Of a stretch of DNA of 58,184 nucleotides, positions 15,296 to 24,861 are shown in pieces (positions within the stretch are counted from its first letter, which is position 1; each line of letters opens with the position of its first letter). The notes below the pieces were generated by a model. That model worked only from the letters and a program-made list of their open reading frames with translations. It did no database searches and was not told the DNA's origin. Location of the stretch: contig NZ_JPJE01000045.1 in the NCBI RefSeq assembly GCF_000765215.1, forward strand, positions 1 to 58,184, given 5' to 3'. Position numbers and translations under genes: made by a program. This DNA is from Eubacterium sp. ER2. GTDB taxonomy: Bacteria > Bacillota > Clostridia > Lachnospirales > Lachnospiraceae.

Positions 15296-18200
15296 ATGGC
15301 ATTGAAATTTATTTTTGGGGGTTCCGGTTCCGGGAAGTCCCATTATCTATATGAGAGGATCATAAAGGAGGCCGGGGAAAATCCCGGCCTTTCCTATCTG
15401 GTCCTTGTGCCGGAGCAGTTTACCATGCAGACTCAGAAGGATCTTGTGATGATGAGTCCTGCGAAGGGGATTATGAATATCGACGTCCTCAGCTTTGTGC
15501 GCCTGGCTCACCGGATCTTTGAAGAGACAGGCAAAGGGGGCTTTCCTGTGCTGGATGACGAGGGGAAGAACCTGGTGCTGCGCAAGATCGGCGGGGACCT
15601 GGAGGAAGAGCTGACGGTGCTGAAGGGCAATATGCGCAGGCTGGGTTATGTCAGCGAAGTGAAGTCCGTCCTCTCTGAGTTCATGCAGTACGACGTGGGG
15701 GAGGAGCAGCTCGCTCAGGTTATAGCAGGGGAGAAGGAGGACTCCTACCTGTCTTTTAAACTGCGGGACTTGAAGCTTCTCTACAGAAGCTTCCAGGATT
15801 ACCTGAAGGAAAAATACACCACAAAGGAGGAGCTCCTGGACGTGCTGGCAAAGGTGGCGGGGGAGTCTGCCCTTCTTGGGAAGAGCACAGTGGTGCTGGA
15901 CGGCTACACCGGGTTTACGCCGGTCCAGAACCGTCTGCTGGGGGAGCTCATGACGATCTGCCGGGATGTGGTGGTGACAGTGACCATCGACGGGAGGGAA
16001 AATCCCTACGCCTGCGATCACCCCTATCAGCTCTTTGCCATGAGCAAGAAGACCGTCACCTCTCTGGTGGAGATTGCCCGGGAACGCCGCGTGCCGGTGG
16101 AGGAACTGAAATTTTTGCGGCCCCAGGTGCCTCCCAGATTTCAAGAGAGCCCGGCTCTGGCTTTTGTGGAGAATCATCTTTTCCGATATGGAAATATGGT
16201 CTTTGAGGGTGGGCAGGACGGTGTGGAGATCCATGTGGCAGCCGGCCCGGACGAGGAGGCGGAGGCGGCCGCCAGAAAGGTGCGGTCCCTTGTGAGAAAG
16301 GAGGGATACCGGTACCGGGAGATCGGCGTCATCGCCAGCGACATGGAGGTGTACGGAAATTATCTCAGAAAGGCATTTGCCCGCTATGAGATACCGGTCT
16401 TCATGGACCAGAAGAGGAGCATTCTTCTCAACTCCTTTGTGGAGTACATCCGCAGCCTTCTTGCCATGTCCAGGGAGAGCTTTACCTGCGACAGTGTGTT
16501 CCGGTTTCTGCGGACTGGCTACACCTCCTTTTCCAGAGGTGAGCTGGACGATCTGGAGAACTACTGCCTGGCTCTGGGCATCCGGGGATGGAAGAAATGG
16601 CAGCAGCGCTGGATCCGCCGGACGGAGGGCATGGACACTGAGAAACTGGACCGGCTCAACCACATGAGGGTTCTTTTTGTGGAGAAAATGGAGCCTCTCC
16701 TTTTCGTGCTCCGCCAGAGACGGAAGACGGTCCGGGACATCACAGAGGCCCTCTACGATTTCCTGGCAGGGGAACAGATGCAGCTTGCCCTGAAAAGGCA
16801 GGAGGAGGCATTTCAGGAGAGGGGCGAGAACGCCCTGGCCCGGGAGTACGCCCAGATCTACGGCATTGTCATTGGCCTTTTTGACAAATTTGTGGAGCTT
16901 CTGGGGGAGGAGCAGGTCTCCCTCCAGGAGTACTGCGATCTGCTGGACGCAGGCCTTGCGGAGGCAAAGGTGGGGGTTATCCCGCCTGGTATCGACCAGG
17001 TGGTGGCTGGAGATATGGAAAGGACCCGCCTGAAGGGGGTGAAGGCCCTGATCTTCGTGGGGGCCAACGATACCTTTCTGCCGGGCTCCCTGGTGAGGAC
17101 AGGCCTTCTCTCCGAGCGGGATGTGAAGGCCTTTGAGAAGGAGCGGATCGCCCTGACGCCGGGAAGCCGGGAGCAGGCCTATGTGCAGAAGTACTATCTC
17201 TATCTGAACCTGACCAAGCCCTCCCGGAAGCTCTGCGTCTTCTACAGCAGGGTGTCCGCTGACGGGAAGACCATCCGGCCCTCCTACCTGGTGCAGGAGC
17301 TGGAGAAGCTTTTCCCGGAGCTGGCAGTCATCGACGAGGATGCCATTCTCTTGAAAGACCGGGAGCTCTCTTCGAGGACCGGGCTGTCTGAGCTCATTGA
17401 GGGCCTGCGGATGAAGAGTGAGAAGGCGGGGGGTGCCTGGATGGAGCTCTACACCTGGTATAAGAGGAACCGGGAGTGGGGAGACCGGATCGGCGCCATT
17501 CTGGAGGCGGGATTTTACCGGAGACCCCAGGACGCCATCACCCGGGCCGCGGCAGAACGGCTGTATGGGAACCGGCCTTTGGAGAGTATCTCCCGGATGG
17601 AGAAGTTCTCCGCCTGCGCCTTTGCCCATTTTCTCGATTACGGGCTGCGGCTGAAGGAGAGAGAGACCTTTGAGTTCCAGGCTGTGGACATGGGAAATGT
17701 GTTCCACGGCGCTATCGAGCGGTACTCCCGGAAGGCCTCTGCCAGCCAGGGAGGGTGGACCGGCCTGGACCGGGAGGCTCAGAAGCGGCTCTGCCAGGAG
17801 AGCGTGGAGGAGGCGGTGACAGACTACGGTAACTCCGTCCTTTACAGCTCCTCGAGGAACGCCTGGCTCATCACCCGCATCGAGCACATGATGGAGCGGA
17901 CGGTGTGGGCACTGACAGAGCAGCTGAAGGCCGGGGATTTTCAGCCGGAGGCCTATGAGCTGAAGTTCGGGGCAGGCAAGATCGACCGGGTGGACACCTG
18001 TGTGGGGGATGACCGGGTCTATGTCAAGATCCTGGACTACAAGACCGGGCAGACTGCCTTTGACCTTTCCCTTGTCTACGGGGGACTGCAGATGCAGCTT
18101 CTGGTCTACATGGAGGAGGCGCTGAAGATTACCGGAAAGAGGTATCCGGGCAGGGAGCCCGTCCCTGCCGGAGTATTCTATTACCACATCCAGGATCCCT

Positions 18201-18673
18201 TTACAGAACCGAGGGAAGAGGAGAGTCAGATCCAGGAGAGCCTTTTGAAGAAGCTCCGGCCGGATGGTCTGGTGAGCCTGGAGGGGGATTCCCTCCGGCA
18301 TCTGGAGCACAGGACACAGGGGGAGTCTCTGGCCATTCCGGTTTCCTTTAACAAGGACGGGGCCCTCTCCGCCAGGTCGAAGGCGCTTTCAGGGGAGCGC
18401 TTCCGCATGCTGGGAGCGTTTGCCAGGGCAAAGGCGGGGGAGCTCCACAACCGCATCGCCTCCGGGGAGGCGAAAGCGGAGCCCTACAGGTACGGGGGGC
18501 GGACCGGCTGCGATTACTGCGGATACCGGCATATCTGCGGCTTTGACAGCTCCCTGCCAGGCTACGGCTACCGGGACATCAGCAGCATGGGGCAGGAGGA
18601 GGCGCTGCTGCGCATCCAGGCCTACAGCGCCGGGCCTGATACAGAGGAAGGAAGACAGGAGGGACAGTCATGA
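15296..18673 (+). CDS. addB: ATP-dependent helicase/nuclease subunit B (AddB/RexB)
   Basis: AddB (1125 aa) is the second subunit of the AddAB helicase-nuclease that processes double-strand breaks for RecA. It opens with a Walker A site, FGGSGSGKSHY, although AddB helicases are usually inactive. The C-terminal nuclease domain holds ILDYKTG (PD-(D/E)xK core). Four cysteines bracket it: one in FSACAFAHF and three in CDYCGYRHIC, the iron-sulfur staple of AddB. The ATG at 15296 is 8 bases after AGGAGG; a longer frame extends back through hflX but is not credible. Its stop overlaps the addA start (ATGA). Confidence 0.95.
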   Translation: MALKFIFGGSGSGKSHYLYERIIKEAGENPGLSYLVLVPEQFTMQTQKDLVMMSPAKGIMNIDVLSFVRLAHRIFEETGKGGFPVLDDEGKNLVLRKIGGDLEEELTVLKGNMRRLGYVSEVKSVLSEFMQYDVGEEQLAQVIAGEKEDSYLSFKLRDLKLLYRSFQDYLKEKYTTKEELLDVLAKVAGESALLGKSTVVLDGYTGFTPVQNRLLGELMTICRDVVVTVTIDGRENPYACDHPYQLFAMSKKTVTSLVEIARERRVPVEELKFLRPQVPPRFQESPALAFVENHLFRYGNMVFEGGQDGVEIHVAAGPDEEAEAAARKVRSLVRKEGYRYREIGVIASDMEVYGNYLRKAFARYEIPVFMDQKRSILLNSFVEYIRSLLAMSRESFTCDSVFRFLRTGYTSFSRGELDDLENYCLALGIRGWKKWQQRWIRRTEGMDTEKLDRLNHMRVLFVEKMEPLLFVLRQRRKTVRDITEALYDFLAGEQMQLALKRQEEAFQERGENALAREYAQIYGIVIGLFDKFVELLGEEQVSLQEYCDLLDAGLAEAKVGVIPPGIDQVVAGDMERTRLKGVKALIFVGANDTFLPGSLVRTGLLSERDVKAFEKERIALTPGSREQAYVQKYYLYLNLTKPSRKLCVFYSRVSADGKTIRPSYLVQELEKLFPELAVIDEDAILLKDRELSSRTGLSELIEGLRMKSEKAGGAWMELYTWYKRNREWGDRIGAILEAGFYRRPQDAITRAAAERLYGNRPLESISRMEKFSACAFAHFLDYGLRLKERETFEFQAVDMGNVFHGAIERYSRKASASQGGWTGLDREAQKRLCQESVEEAVTDYGNSVLYSSSRNAWLITRIEHMMERTVWALTEQLKAGDFQPEAYELKFGAGKIDRVDTCVGDDRVYVKILDYKTGQTAFDLSLVYGGLQMQLLVYMEEALKITGKRYPGREPVPAGVFYYHIQDPFTEPREEESQIQESLLKKLRPDGLVSLEGDSLRHLEHRTQGESLAIPVSFNKDGALSARSKALSGERFRMLGAFARAKAGELHNRIASGEAKAEPYRYGGRTGCDYCGYRHICGFDSSLPGYGYRDISSMGQEEALLRIQAYSAGPDTEEGRQEGQS

Positions 18674-21600
18674 GCGTAAAGTGGACAAAAGAACAGCAGA
18701 GTGTCGTTGACTTAAGAGACCGCAGCATCCTTGTGTCCGCGGCGGCGGGCTCCGGCAAGACGGCCGTGCTGGTGGAGCGCATCATCACCATGCTCACCAG
18801 GCAGGAGGATCCGCTCTCCGTGGATGAGCTCCTCATCGTCACCTTTACGGAGGCGGCTGCCGCGGAGATGAAGGAGAGGATCCGCCGGGCCATCGAAAAG
18901 AAAGCCCAGGAGGATCCCTTTAACGAGCACCTGCGGCAGCAGGCCACTCTCATCCACAGCGCCTCCATCACCACTATCCACAGCTTCTGCCTCTCTGTGA
19001 TCCGGGAGAATTTTCATGTCATTGACCTGGACCCTTCCTTCCGCATCGGCGAGGAGGGGGAGCTGAAGCTGCTGGAAAGAGATGTGCTGCAGGAGCTTCT
19101 GGAGGAAAAGTACGGGGAGGGACAGGAACGCTTTCTGGCTTTTGCGGAGAGCTATGCGTCGGGAAAGAGCGACCGAAGGCTGGAGGAGATCATCCTGAAG
19201 CTGTACGAATTTTCCGGGAGCTGTCCTGACCCGGAGGGGTGGCTTGCGGACTGCGTCCGGGCCTGTCAGGTACAGACAGGCGAGGAGCTGGAGAAGACGC
19301 CCTTCTTTGCTTTCGTCCGGGAGGAGGTGGACCACGCCATGGAGACGGCGGTCCGCCTGAAGGATCAGGCGCTGGCCCTCTGCCTGGAGCCGGATGGCCC
19401 CTACATGTATGAGGAGATGCTGGAGAGCGACATGAAAAACGTGGAGCGGTTCCGGCAGGCCGCCACCTACGCCCGGTACCGCCAGGCGTCTGAGCAGATT
19501 TCCTGGAAAAAGCTGGCCCCTAACAGGGACAAGGCTGTGTCTAAGGACAAGGCGGACCGGGTGAAAAAGCTTCGGAAAGAGCTGAAAGATGAGTTTGACT
19601 TCCTGGCCAGGCAGTATTTTTCACAGACAGAGGAGGAGCTCCTCGCAGGCTTGGCAGTCTGCGCTCCTATGATGGCGGAGCTTAAGGATCTGACAGAGGC
19701 CTTTGCCGCCCGCTTTGAGGAGAAGAAGAGAAGCCGCGGCATGATCGACTACTCGGATATGGAGCAGTACGCCCTGCGCATCCTCACGGAGAAGACGGAA
19801 GAAGGGCTTCGGCCCTCCCCCTGCGCCCGGGTGTACCAGGAGCAGTTCCGGGAGGTGATGATCGACGAGTACCAGGACAGCAACCTGATCCAGGAGGCCA
19901 TCCTGACAAGTGTGTCCCGCACCTGGCAGGGGAGGAACAACATTTTCATGGTGGGGGATGTGAAGCAGAGCATCTACCGGTTCCGCCTCTCCAGGCCGGA
20001 GCTCTTTATGGAAAAATTTGACACCTACCGGATCTATGAGGGGGAGGACACGGACAGTCGGACTCAGAGGATCGATCTGTTTAAGAATTTCCGGAGCCGC
20101 CCGGAGGTCCTGGAAAGCGTCAACGCCCTTTTCCGTCGGATCATGATACCGGAGCTGGGAGGCATCACCTACGACGACAGGGCCGCCCTCTGGCCCGGCG
20201 CCTCCTACCCGGAGAGCCGGGGCAATGACACGGAGCTGCTTCTCGTTGACGGCAGCCTGGACGAGGAGCTGGAGGAGGCGGCGGGAGAGAAGCTCTCCGC
20301 CAGAAAGCTGGAGGCCAGGGCCGTGGCAGACTGCATCCGCAGGATTTTAAAGGAGCAGCTGGTGACGGACAAGGAGACAGGGGAGCTTCGGCCGACGCGC
20401 TATGGGGATATTGTCATCCTGACAAGGAGCATCAAAGGGTGGAGCGACGTGTTCATGGAGGTGCTTCTGGAGGAGGGAATCCCCGCCTGCGCGGGGACGA
20501 AGGAAGGGTATTTTGAGACGAGGGAGATCGGCGTGCTGCTGGATTACTTCCGGGTACTGCAGAATGAAAAGCAGGATATCCCCCTGACAGCCGTCCTCTC
20601 CTCCTGGTTTGGACAGCTCACCGACGAGGAGCTGGCCAGGATCCGCATCGCCTGTCCCGACCGCCGTTTCTGTGAAGCGGTGCAGCAGTACAGAAGCCAG
20701 GGGGAGGATCCGGCACTTCGGGAGAAGCTGGCTGCCTGCCTGGACAAGATGGATTATTTTCGGGAGAAAGCCTCCTACACAGCCATTCATGAGCTTCTCT
20801 GGGAGATTCTGGATGACACCGGATACGGAGACTATGTGGCGGCCCTTCCCGGCGGTGAGCAGAGGAGGGCCAATGTGGATATGCTGGCTCAGAAGGCCAT
20901 GGCCTTCGAGAGTACCAGCTACCAGGGGCTTTTTAATTTTATCCGCTATATCGAGCAGCTGCAGAAGTACAACGTGGACTACGGAGAGGCTTCTGTCAGC
21001 GATGAGAACGCGGACACGGTGCGCATCATGAGTATTCACAAGAGCAAGGGACTGGAGTTCCCTGTGGTGATCGCGGCCGGAATGGGAAAAGGCTTCAACA
21101 CCCAGGACACAAAGGGGAACATCCTCATCCACGCCTCCCTGGGAGTAGGCATGGATGTGGTGGATCTTAAGTATCGCACAAAGGCGCCCTCCTTCTACAA
21201 GCAGGTGATACAGAGGAGGGAAAAGCTGGAGAACTTAGGGGAGGAGCTGCGTGTCCTCTATGTGGCCCTGACCCGGGCCAAGGAGAAGCTGATCCTGGTG
21301 GGAACTATGAAGGATCCGGCGGGGAGGCTGGAGGAGCTGCGGGCTTTAACGAGCGCAGAGGAGGAGCTGGAAGCCCTACGCCCCCTCTCTTTCGGGGAGC
21401 TGTCCCGGGCCTCCAGCTATCTGGACTGGATTCTGCCGGCTGTGGCCGCGGCAGACGGAAAGGCTCACATGCAGGTGGAGATCCTGACTCTGGAGGGGCT
21501 TGTCAGAAGGCAGGTGCAGGAGGAGGCAGAGGGCATCTTTACAAAGAAGGCCCTGGAGGACTGGGATACAGAGAAAGTGTACGACGGGGAGATGAAGGAG

Positions 21601-22329
21601 AGCTTGGAGGAGCAGTTTTCCTACAGATACCCTCATCCGGACCTGGAGGGGCGGAAGCTGAAATTCACGGTCTCTGAGCTGAAAAAGAGGGAGTATCTGA
21701 GAGAGCTGTCCCTGGAAGAGCCAGGAGACGCAGGAGAGATGCCCTTTGAGGAGCCGGAGGTGGTGCCTCTGATCCCCAGGTTCCGGGCCGGGGAGGAGGA
21801 GCTCACCGGCGCCTCCCGGGGAAGCGCCTACCACCGGGTGATGGAGCTTCTGGACTTTACAGAAGAGTACACCCAGGAGAGCCTGTCCCAGGCGGTCCGG
21901 TCTATGGAGGAGAGCGGCCGCATCGCTCCGGAGATGGCCCGGTGCGTCCGTCCCGGGGATATTCTGGAGTTTACCCGCTGTGAGAGTGGAGGACGAATGC
22001 GGGAGGCGGCCAGGAGAGGACAGCTCTTCAGGGAGCAGCCCTTTGTCATTGGAGTGGACATGGCGGAGGTGTACCCCGACAGCGCCGGCAAGGAAGAGGA
22101 CAAAATCCTTGTGCAGGGGATCATCGACGCCTGGTTTCAGGAGGAGGACGGGATTGTGGTGCTGGACTACAAGACAGACCAGGTGAAGACCGCGGACCAG
22201 CTTGTGGAGAAGTACCACGCCCAGCTTGACTACTACGCAAAAGCCCTGGAACAGCTTCTGGGCAGACCGGTCAGGGAGAAGATCATCTACTCCTTCACTT
22301 TACAGGAAGAAATTATTCTGCCGGGATAG
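18670..22329 (+). CDS. addA: ATP-dependent helicase/nuclease subunit A (AddA)
   Basis: AddA (1219 aa) is a UvrD-type 3'-5' helicase with a C-terminal RecB-like nuclease. Motif I is AAAGSGKTAVLVERI, motif Ia is VTFTEAAAAEM, motif II is IDEYQDSN, motif III is VGDVKQSIYRFR, and motif VI is LYVALTRAKEKL. The nuclease core is VLDYKTDQ near residue 1170. Length and domain order are normal. It is translationally coupled to addB by a 4-base overlap. The terminator at 22354 follows. Confidence 0.96.
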   Translation: MSVKWTKEQQSVVDLRDRSILVSAAAGSGKTAVLVERIITMLTRQEDPLSVDELLIVTFTEAAAAEMKERIRRAIEKKAQEDPFNEHLRQQATLIHSASITTIHSFCLSVIRENFHVIDLDPSFRIGEEGELKLLERDVLQELLEEKYGEGQERFLAFAESYASGKSDRRLEEIILKLYEFSGSCPDPEGWLADCVRACQVQTGEELEKTPFFAFVREEVDHAMETAVRLKDQALALCLEPDGPYMYEEMLESDMKNVERFRQAATYARYRQASEQISWKKLAPNRDKAVSKDKADRVKKLRKELKDEFDFLARQYFSQTEEELLAGLAVCAPMMAELKDLTEAFAARFEEKKRSRGMIDYSDMEQYALRILTEKTEEGLRPSPCARVYQEQFREVMIDEYQDSNLIQEAILTSVSRTWQGRNNIFMVGDVKQSIYRFRLSRPELFMEKFDTYRIYEGEDTDSRTQRIDLFKNFRSRPEVLESVNALFRRIMIPELGGITYDDRAALWPGASYPESRGNDTELLLVDGSLDEELEEAAGEKLSARKLEARAVADCIRRILKEQLVTDKETGELRPTRYGDIVILTRSIKGWSDVFMEVLLEEGIPACAGTKEGYFETREIGVLLDYFRVLQNEKQDIPLTAVLSSWFGQLTDEELARIRIACPDRRFCEAVQQYRSQGEDPALREKLAACLDKMDYFREKASYTAIHELLWEILDDTGYGDYVAALPGGEQRRANVDMLAQKAMAFESTSYQGLFNFIRYIEQLQKYNVDYGEASVSDENADTVRIMSIHKSKGLEFPVVIAAGMGKGFNTQDTKGNILIHASLGVGMDVVDLKYRTKAPSFYKQVIQRREKLENLGEELRVLYVALTRAKEKLILVGTMKDPAGRLEELRALTSAEEELEALRPLSFGELSRASSYLDWILPAVAAADGKAHMQVEILTLEGLVRRQVQEEAEGIFTKKALEDWDTEKVYDGEMKESLEEQFSYRYPHPDLEGRKLKFTVSELKKREYLRELSLEEPGDAGEMPFEEPEVVPLIPRFRAGEEELTGASRGSAYHRVMELLDFTEEYTQESLSQAVRSMEESGRIAPEMARCVRPGDILEFTRCESGGRMREAARRGQLFREQPFVIGVDMAEVYPDSAGKEEDKILVQGIIDAWFQEEDGIVVLDYKTDQVKTADQLVEKYHAQLDYYAKALEQLLGRPVREKIIYSFTLQEEIILPG

Positions 22330-22353
22330 TGACCGGCAAAAAAGAGTGAAAGA

Positions 22354-22409
22354 ACAGCCCCGCTCTGGCAGTAGGACATCTGGTCCCTGTCAGGGCGGGG
22401 CTGTGTTTT
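22354..22409. terminator. terminator between addA and the convergent nuclease gene
   Basis: ACAGCCCCGC and GCGGGGCTGT form a perfect 10-bp stem around a 31-base loop with internal pairing, followed by GTTTTA. It lies between two convergent genes and touches the stop of the - strand gene, so it may serve both. Confidence 0.65.
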
Positions 22410-23445
22410 ACATTTGGGAAATAAAGCTCTCTATACTGTCTGCTCTGGCGGCAACCTTCAGCCATTTCTTTAAGAGCTCCAGATCGGTTGTCTGGGAAAT
22501 CTGTGTTTCTACGTCTTCCGGCACAGGACCCAGATCCCGCAGAAGATCCAGTATATCTTCGGATTTTCCCTCGGCTTTACTGATCCTGCGGGTCTCCTGG
22601 ACATCGTACGCCTCAAAATGTTCAAACAGCACTGAAAAATCCCTCCTCTCGATGCGGTCGGTGAACTCGGCCACCTCTTCTTTTGGAACATTCAGCTTTA
22701 GGAGCAGGACGGATATGACTGTTCTCATCAGCTTCAGCACAGACTCCGGTGAATTCCGGCCCAGATTTTCAAAATATTCATCAGGGATATTCCTGAGAAA
22801 TTTGAAGTCCGAGGAGCTGCGCAGCTTGTCGATCAGCAGGAGCAGGGAGAGCTCGTTGTTTTTGCCGATCAGATCTTCGGCGGAGTAGCAGGAGAGAGGG
22901 ACCACGATATATTTGAATGAGGGGATATACTCTCCCAGGATCTCATTGAGATATACCTTGTCTCTGAAATCCGCCGCAGCAGTCCAGCTTCCCGGCCCGT
23001 CATAGAAGATCACCGGAAGGACAGGCGGATAGCGGAAATCCTTTCTGGCCGTGATGCGGGGCTGCCTCTTTTCAGCTTCCGCGGCATAATCGGTCAGTAT
23101 GTGGGTGATATACCGCAAAATGCGGAAGGGCATATCGTAGTCCACGGATGACTGATGCTCGATCATGGCGATCAGGAACAGGGCGTCAGGCCCGGCTGTC
23201 CCGCTCAGATGGATCTTCTTCACGCAGTCTGAGTCTCTGTTTTCCTGCCACATGGACAAAAAGCGCTCGGAGATATCTTCAATGTCCTCCGGCTGAACAT
23301 CCTTTAAAATGTCTACGTTCAGATAGTCCCTGATGAACTGAGCGCAGAGGACGGGATTGTCAAAGATCAGCTTGGCGCCGCTGTCCCTTGGCCTTGTGTT
23401 CCGTATGGTATGTGTTTGTGTGCGTTTGTCTTCGCTGTCTGTCAT
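22408..23445 (-). CDS. Rpn-family recombination-promoting nuclease / putative transposase-like protein
   Basis: This 345-aa protein matches the Rpn/YhgA group of PD-(D/E)xK nucleases. It has an N-terminal SGAKLIFDNPVLCAQFIRDY, then PDALFLIAMIEHQSSVDYDM with the catalytic Asp, Glu and Gln, then an RILRYI helix and PVIFYDG. E. coli RpnA cleaves DNA and raises RecA-independent recombination. Related genes are common in gut Firmicutes and often vary in copy. The start at 23445 follows AAAGGAG; the longer frame adds 27 residues without support. The C-terminal tail is helical and charged. No terminal inverted repeats or target duplication are visible, so I treat it as a resident nuclease rather than an active element. 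Confidence 0.85.
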   Translation of the reverse strand: MTDSEDKRTQTHTIRNTRPRDSGAKLIFDNPVLCAQFIRDYLNVDILKDVQPEDIEDISERFLSMWQENRDSDCVKKIHLSGTAGPDALFLIAMIEHQSSVDYDMPFRILRYITHILTDYAAEAEKRQPRITARKDFRYPPVLPVIFYDGPGSWTAAADFRDKVYLNEILGEYIPSFKYIVVPLSCYSAEDLIGKNNELSLLLLIDKLRSSSDFKFLRNIPDEYFENLGRNSPESVLKLMRTVISVLLLKLNVPKEEVAEFTDRIERRDFSVLFEHFEAYDVQETRRISKAEGKSEDILDLLRDLGPVPEDVETQISQTTDLELLKKWLKVAARADSIESFISQM

Positions 23446-23497
23446 GCAGTTCTCCTTTCGTGAAGGCGAGAATACATAAAAGACAGGATCTATGCTT

Positions 23498-23526
23498 ATT
23501 GTAACAGGCAAATATGTAAAATACAA
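23498..23526 (-). promoter_or_regulatory. promoter of the Rpn-type nuclease gene
   Basis: On the - strand TTGTAT and TACAAT are 17 bases apart, about 50 bases before the start codon. The gene-free stretch 23446-23779 holds this promoter, the PadR operon promoter and its inverted repeat; I see nothing else in it. Confidence 0.55.
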
Positions 23527-23649
23527 TCGCTCTCATGTATTCTCTTTGTTGTTTTGCTGTGTGATCCCAAAGGGTATTTTCCGGCCGAAGGGCCAAGAAA
23601 TAAGGATGAGAGCCTCTGAAAAAAGAGCTCTCTGGCATTATTATATTTT

Positions 23650-23682
23650 TGTATAATATTTATTGACAAATAATACTATACA
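23650..23682. promoter_or_regulatory. inverted repeat, candidate PadR operator
   Basis: TGTATAATATTTATT and AAATAATACTATACA are 12/15 complementary around GAC. The repeat covers the -35 box of the PadR operon promoter. Position and symmetry fit autorepression by the PadR protein, but the binding protein is inferred. Confidence 0.6.
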
Positions 23683-23691
23683 ACATATAAT
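23663..23691 (+). promoter_or_regulatory. consensus promoter of the PadR operon
   Basis: TTGACA and TATAAT are exactly 17 bases apart, a perfect sigma-A promoter. Such a strong promoter would need repression, which the overlapping inverted repeat at 23650-23682 could provide. Confidence 0.85.
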
Positions 23692-23779
23692 ATAGCCATG
23701 AAAATAATATTGAGATTTTGACAATATCAGTGCCGGTGTTGGAGCGGCACTGTAAGGCAGGGAGAAAAGGAGTGATTGT

Positions 23780-24103
23780 ATGGTATTTAACACCGGAGCT
23801 GCCCTCCTTGACGCGATCGTCCTGGCGGTTGTCTCAAGAGAAAAAGAGGGGACGTACGGTTATAAGATCACCCAGGATGTAAGGAAGGCCATCGAGGTGT
23901 CGGAGTCCACCCTGTACCCCGTGCTGAGGAGACTGCAGAAGGACGACTGCCTGGAAGTTTACGACAGGCAGTATGACGGGAGGAACCGACGATATTACAA
24001 GATTACGCCGAGAGGTGAAGCGCAGCTGAATTTGTATCGATCCGAGTGGAAGAGCTATTCGGAAAAGATCAGCGAAATATTTGAGGGAGGTGCTATCTTA
24101 TGA
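23780..24103 (+). CDS. PadR-family transcriptional regulator
   Basis: This 107-aa single-domain winged helix has the PadR pattern: LDAIVLAVVSREKEGTYGYKI, then VSESTLYPVLRRLQKDD as recognition helix and wing YDGRNRRYYKIT. It acts as a dimeric repressor released by envelope-acting drugs or stress in characterised relatives. ATG at 23780 follows AAAGGAGTG. Its stop overlaps the start of the HAAS protein (ATGA), so the regulator and its probable partner membrane protein are made in fixed ratio. Promoter and candidate operator lie just upstream. Confidence 0.93.
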   Translation: MVFNTGAALLDAIVLAVVSREKEGTYGYKITQDVRKAIEVSESTLYPVLRRLQKDDCLEVYDRQYDGRNRRYYKITPRGEAQLNLYRSEWKSYSEKISEIFEGGAIL

Positions 24104-24861
24104 ACCGTATACAGTTTATGCTTGAGCTGGCGGCGCTCCTGCAGGATATATCCGTGGAGGAGCGCACAGAGGCAATGAAATATTACAATGACTATTTTGA
24201 CGAGGCGGGAGAGGAGAACGAGGCGGAGATCATCCGGGAGCTGGGAAGCCCCGCCAAGGTAGCGGCCGAGATCAAGGCGGGCCTGGGAGGAAAGGCCGGG
24301 GAGGAAGGAGAGTTCCGGGAGACCGGATACACAGATCCCCGATTTGAGCGCAGGGAGTCCCCCGCAAGACCGGGCGGCCCGGGCCCGGACAGTCAGAGAG
24401 GCGGCACGGGGTACGGGACTGAAAATGGCGGCCCATCGGCGGGGTATAGCTCAAACGCCGGCAGTTATGGCCAGCCCCGCGGGAGCCGGACCTGGAAGAT
24501 CATCCTGATCGTGCTGATTCTTCTTGTCTGCTCACCCGTCGTGGTTCCGGTAGGGTTCGCCCTCCTCTGTGTTGTGGCGGGGCTTGCCATCGCTGCGTTT
24601 GCCGTCTTTTTTGCCTTTGCTCTTGCGGCTGTCGTGGTGGCTGTCGTAGGGGTCGTCCTCTTCTTTGCGGGGATGATGGCCCTGGTGCCGGACCTGCCAA
24701 CAGGGCTGGCTCTGATTGGAAGCGGCATGATTTTGGCGGTGATCGGAGCGATTCTGACCGTGGCGGCCGTAAGGCTCTGCATCATCGTGCTGCCGGGACT
24801 GTTCCGGTTTTTTGTAGAACTCTGCAGACGTCCGTTTCACAGGAGAAAGGCGGTGGGTTAA
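24100..24861 (+). CDS. HAAS-domain (DUF1700-type) membrane protein
   Basis: This 253-aa protein begins with a helical domain (residues 1-65: LELAALLQDISVEERTEAMKYYNDYFDEA, then REL-GSP) typical of HAAS proteins, which pair with PadR-type regulators. A Gly/Pro/Ser-rich linker covers about 67-125. The C-terminal 125 residues are three to four hydrophobic segments rich in Val and Ala. It probably links an envelope signal to the PadR protein. The DUF4097 gene starts directly after its stop codon. Confidence 0.82.
   Translation: MNRIQFMLELAALLQDISVEERTEAMKYYNDYFDEAGEENEAEIIRELGSPAKVAAEIKAGLGGKAGEEGEFRETGYTDPRFERRESPARPGGPGPDSQRGGTGYGTENGGPSAGYSSNAGSYGQPRGSRTWKIILIVLILLVCSPVVVPVGFALLCVVAGLAIAAFAVFFAFALAAVVVAVVGVVLFFAGMMALVPDLPTGLALIGSGMILAVIGAILTVAAVRLCIIVLPGLFRFFVELCRRPFHRRKAVG

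Noticed and set aside
22408-23445. Insertion sequence encoded by the Rpn-type gene
   Set aside because: No terminal inverted repeats or target-site duplication can be seen around it; the family name is partly historical.
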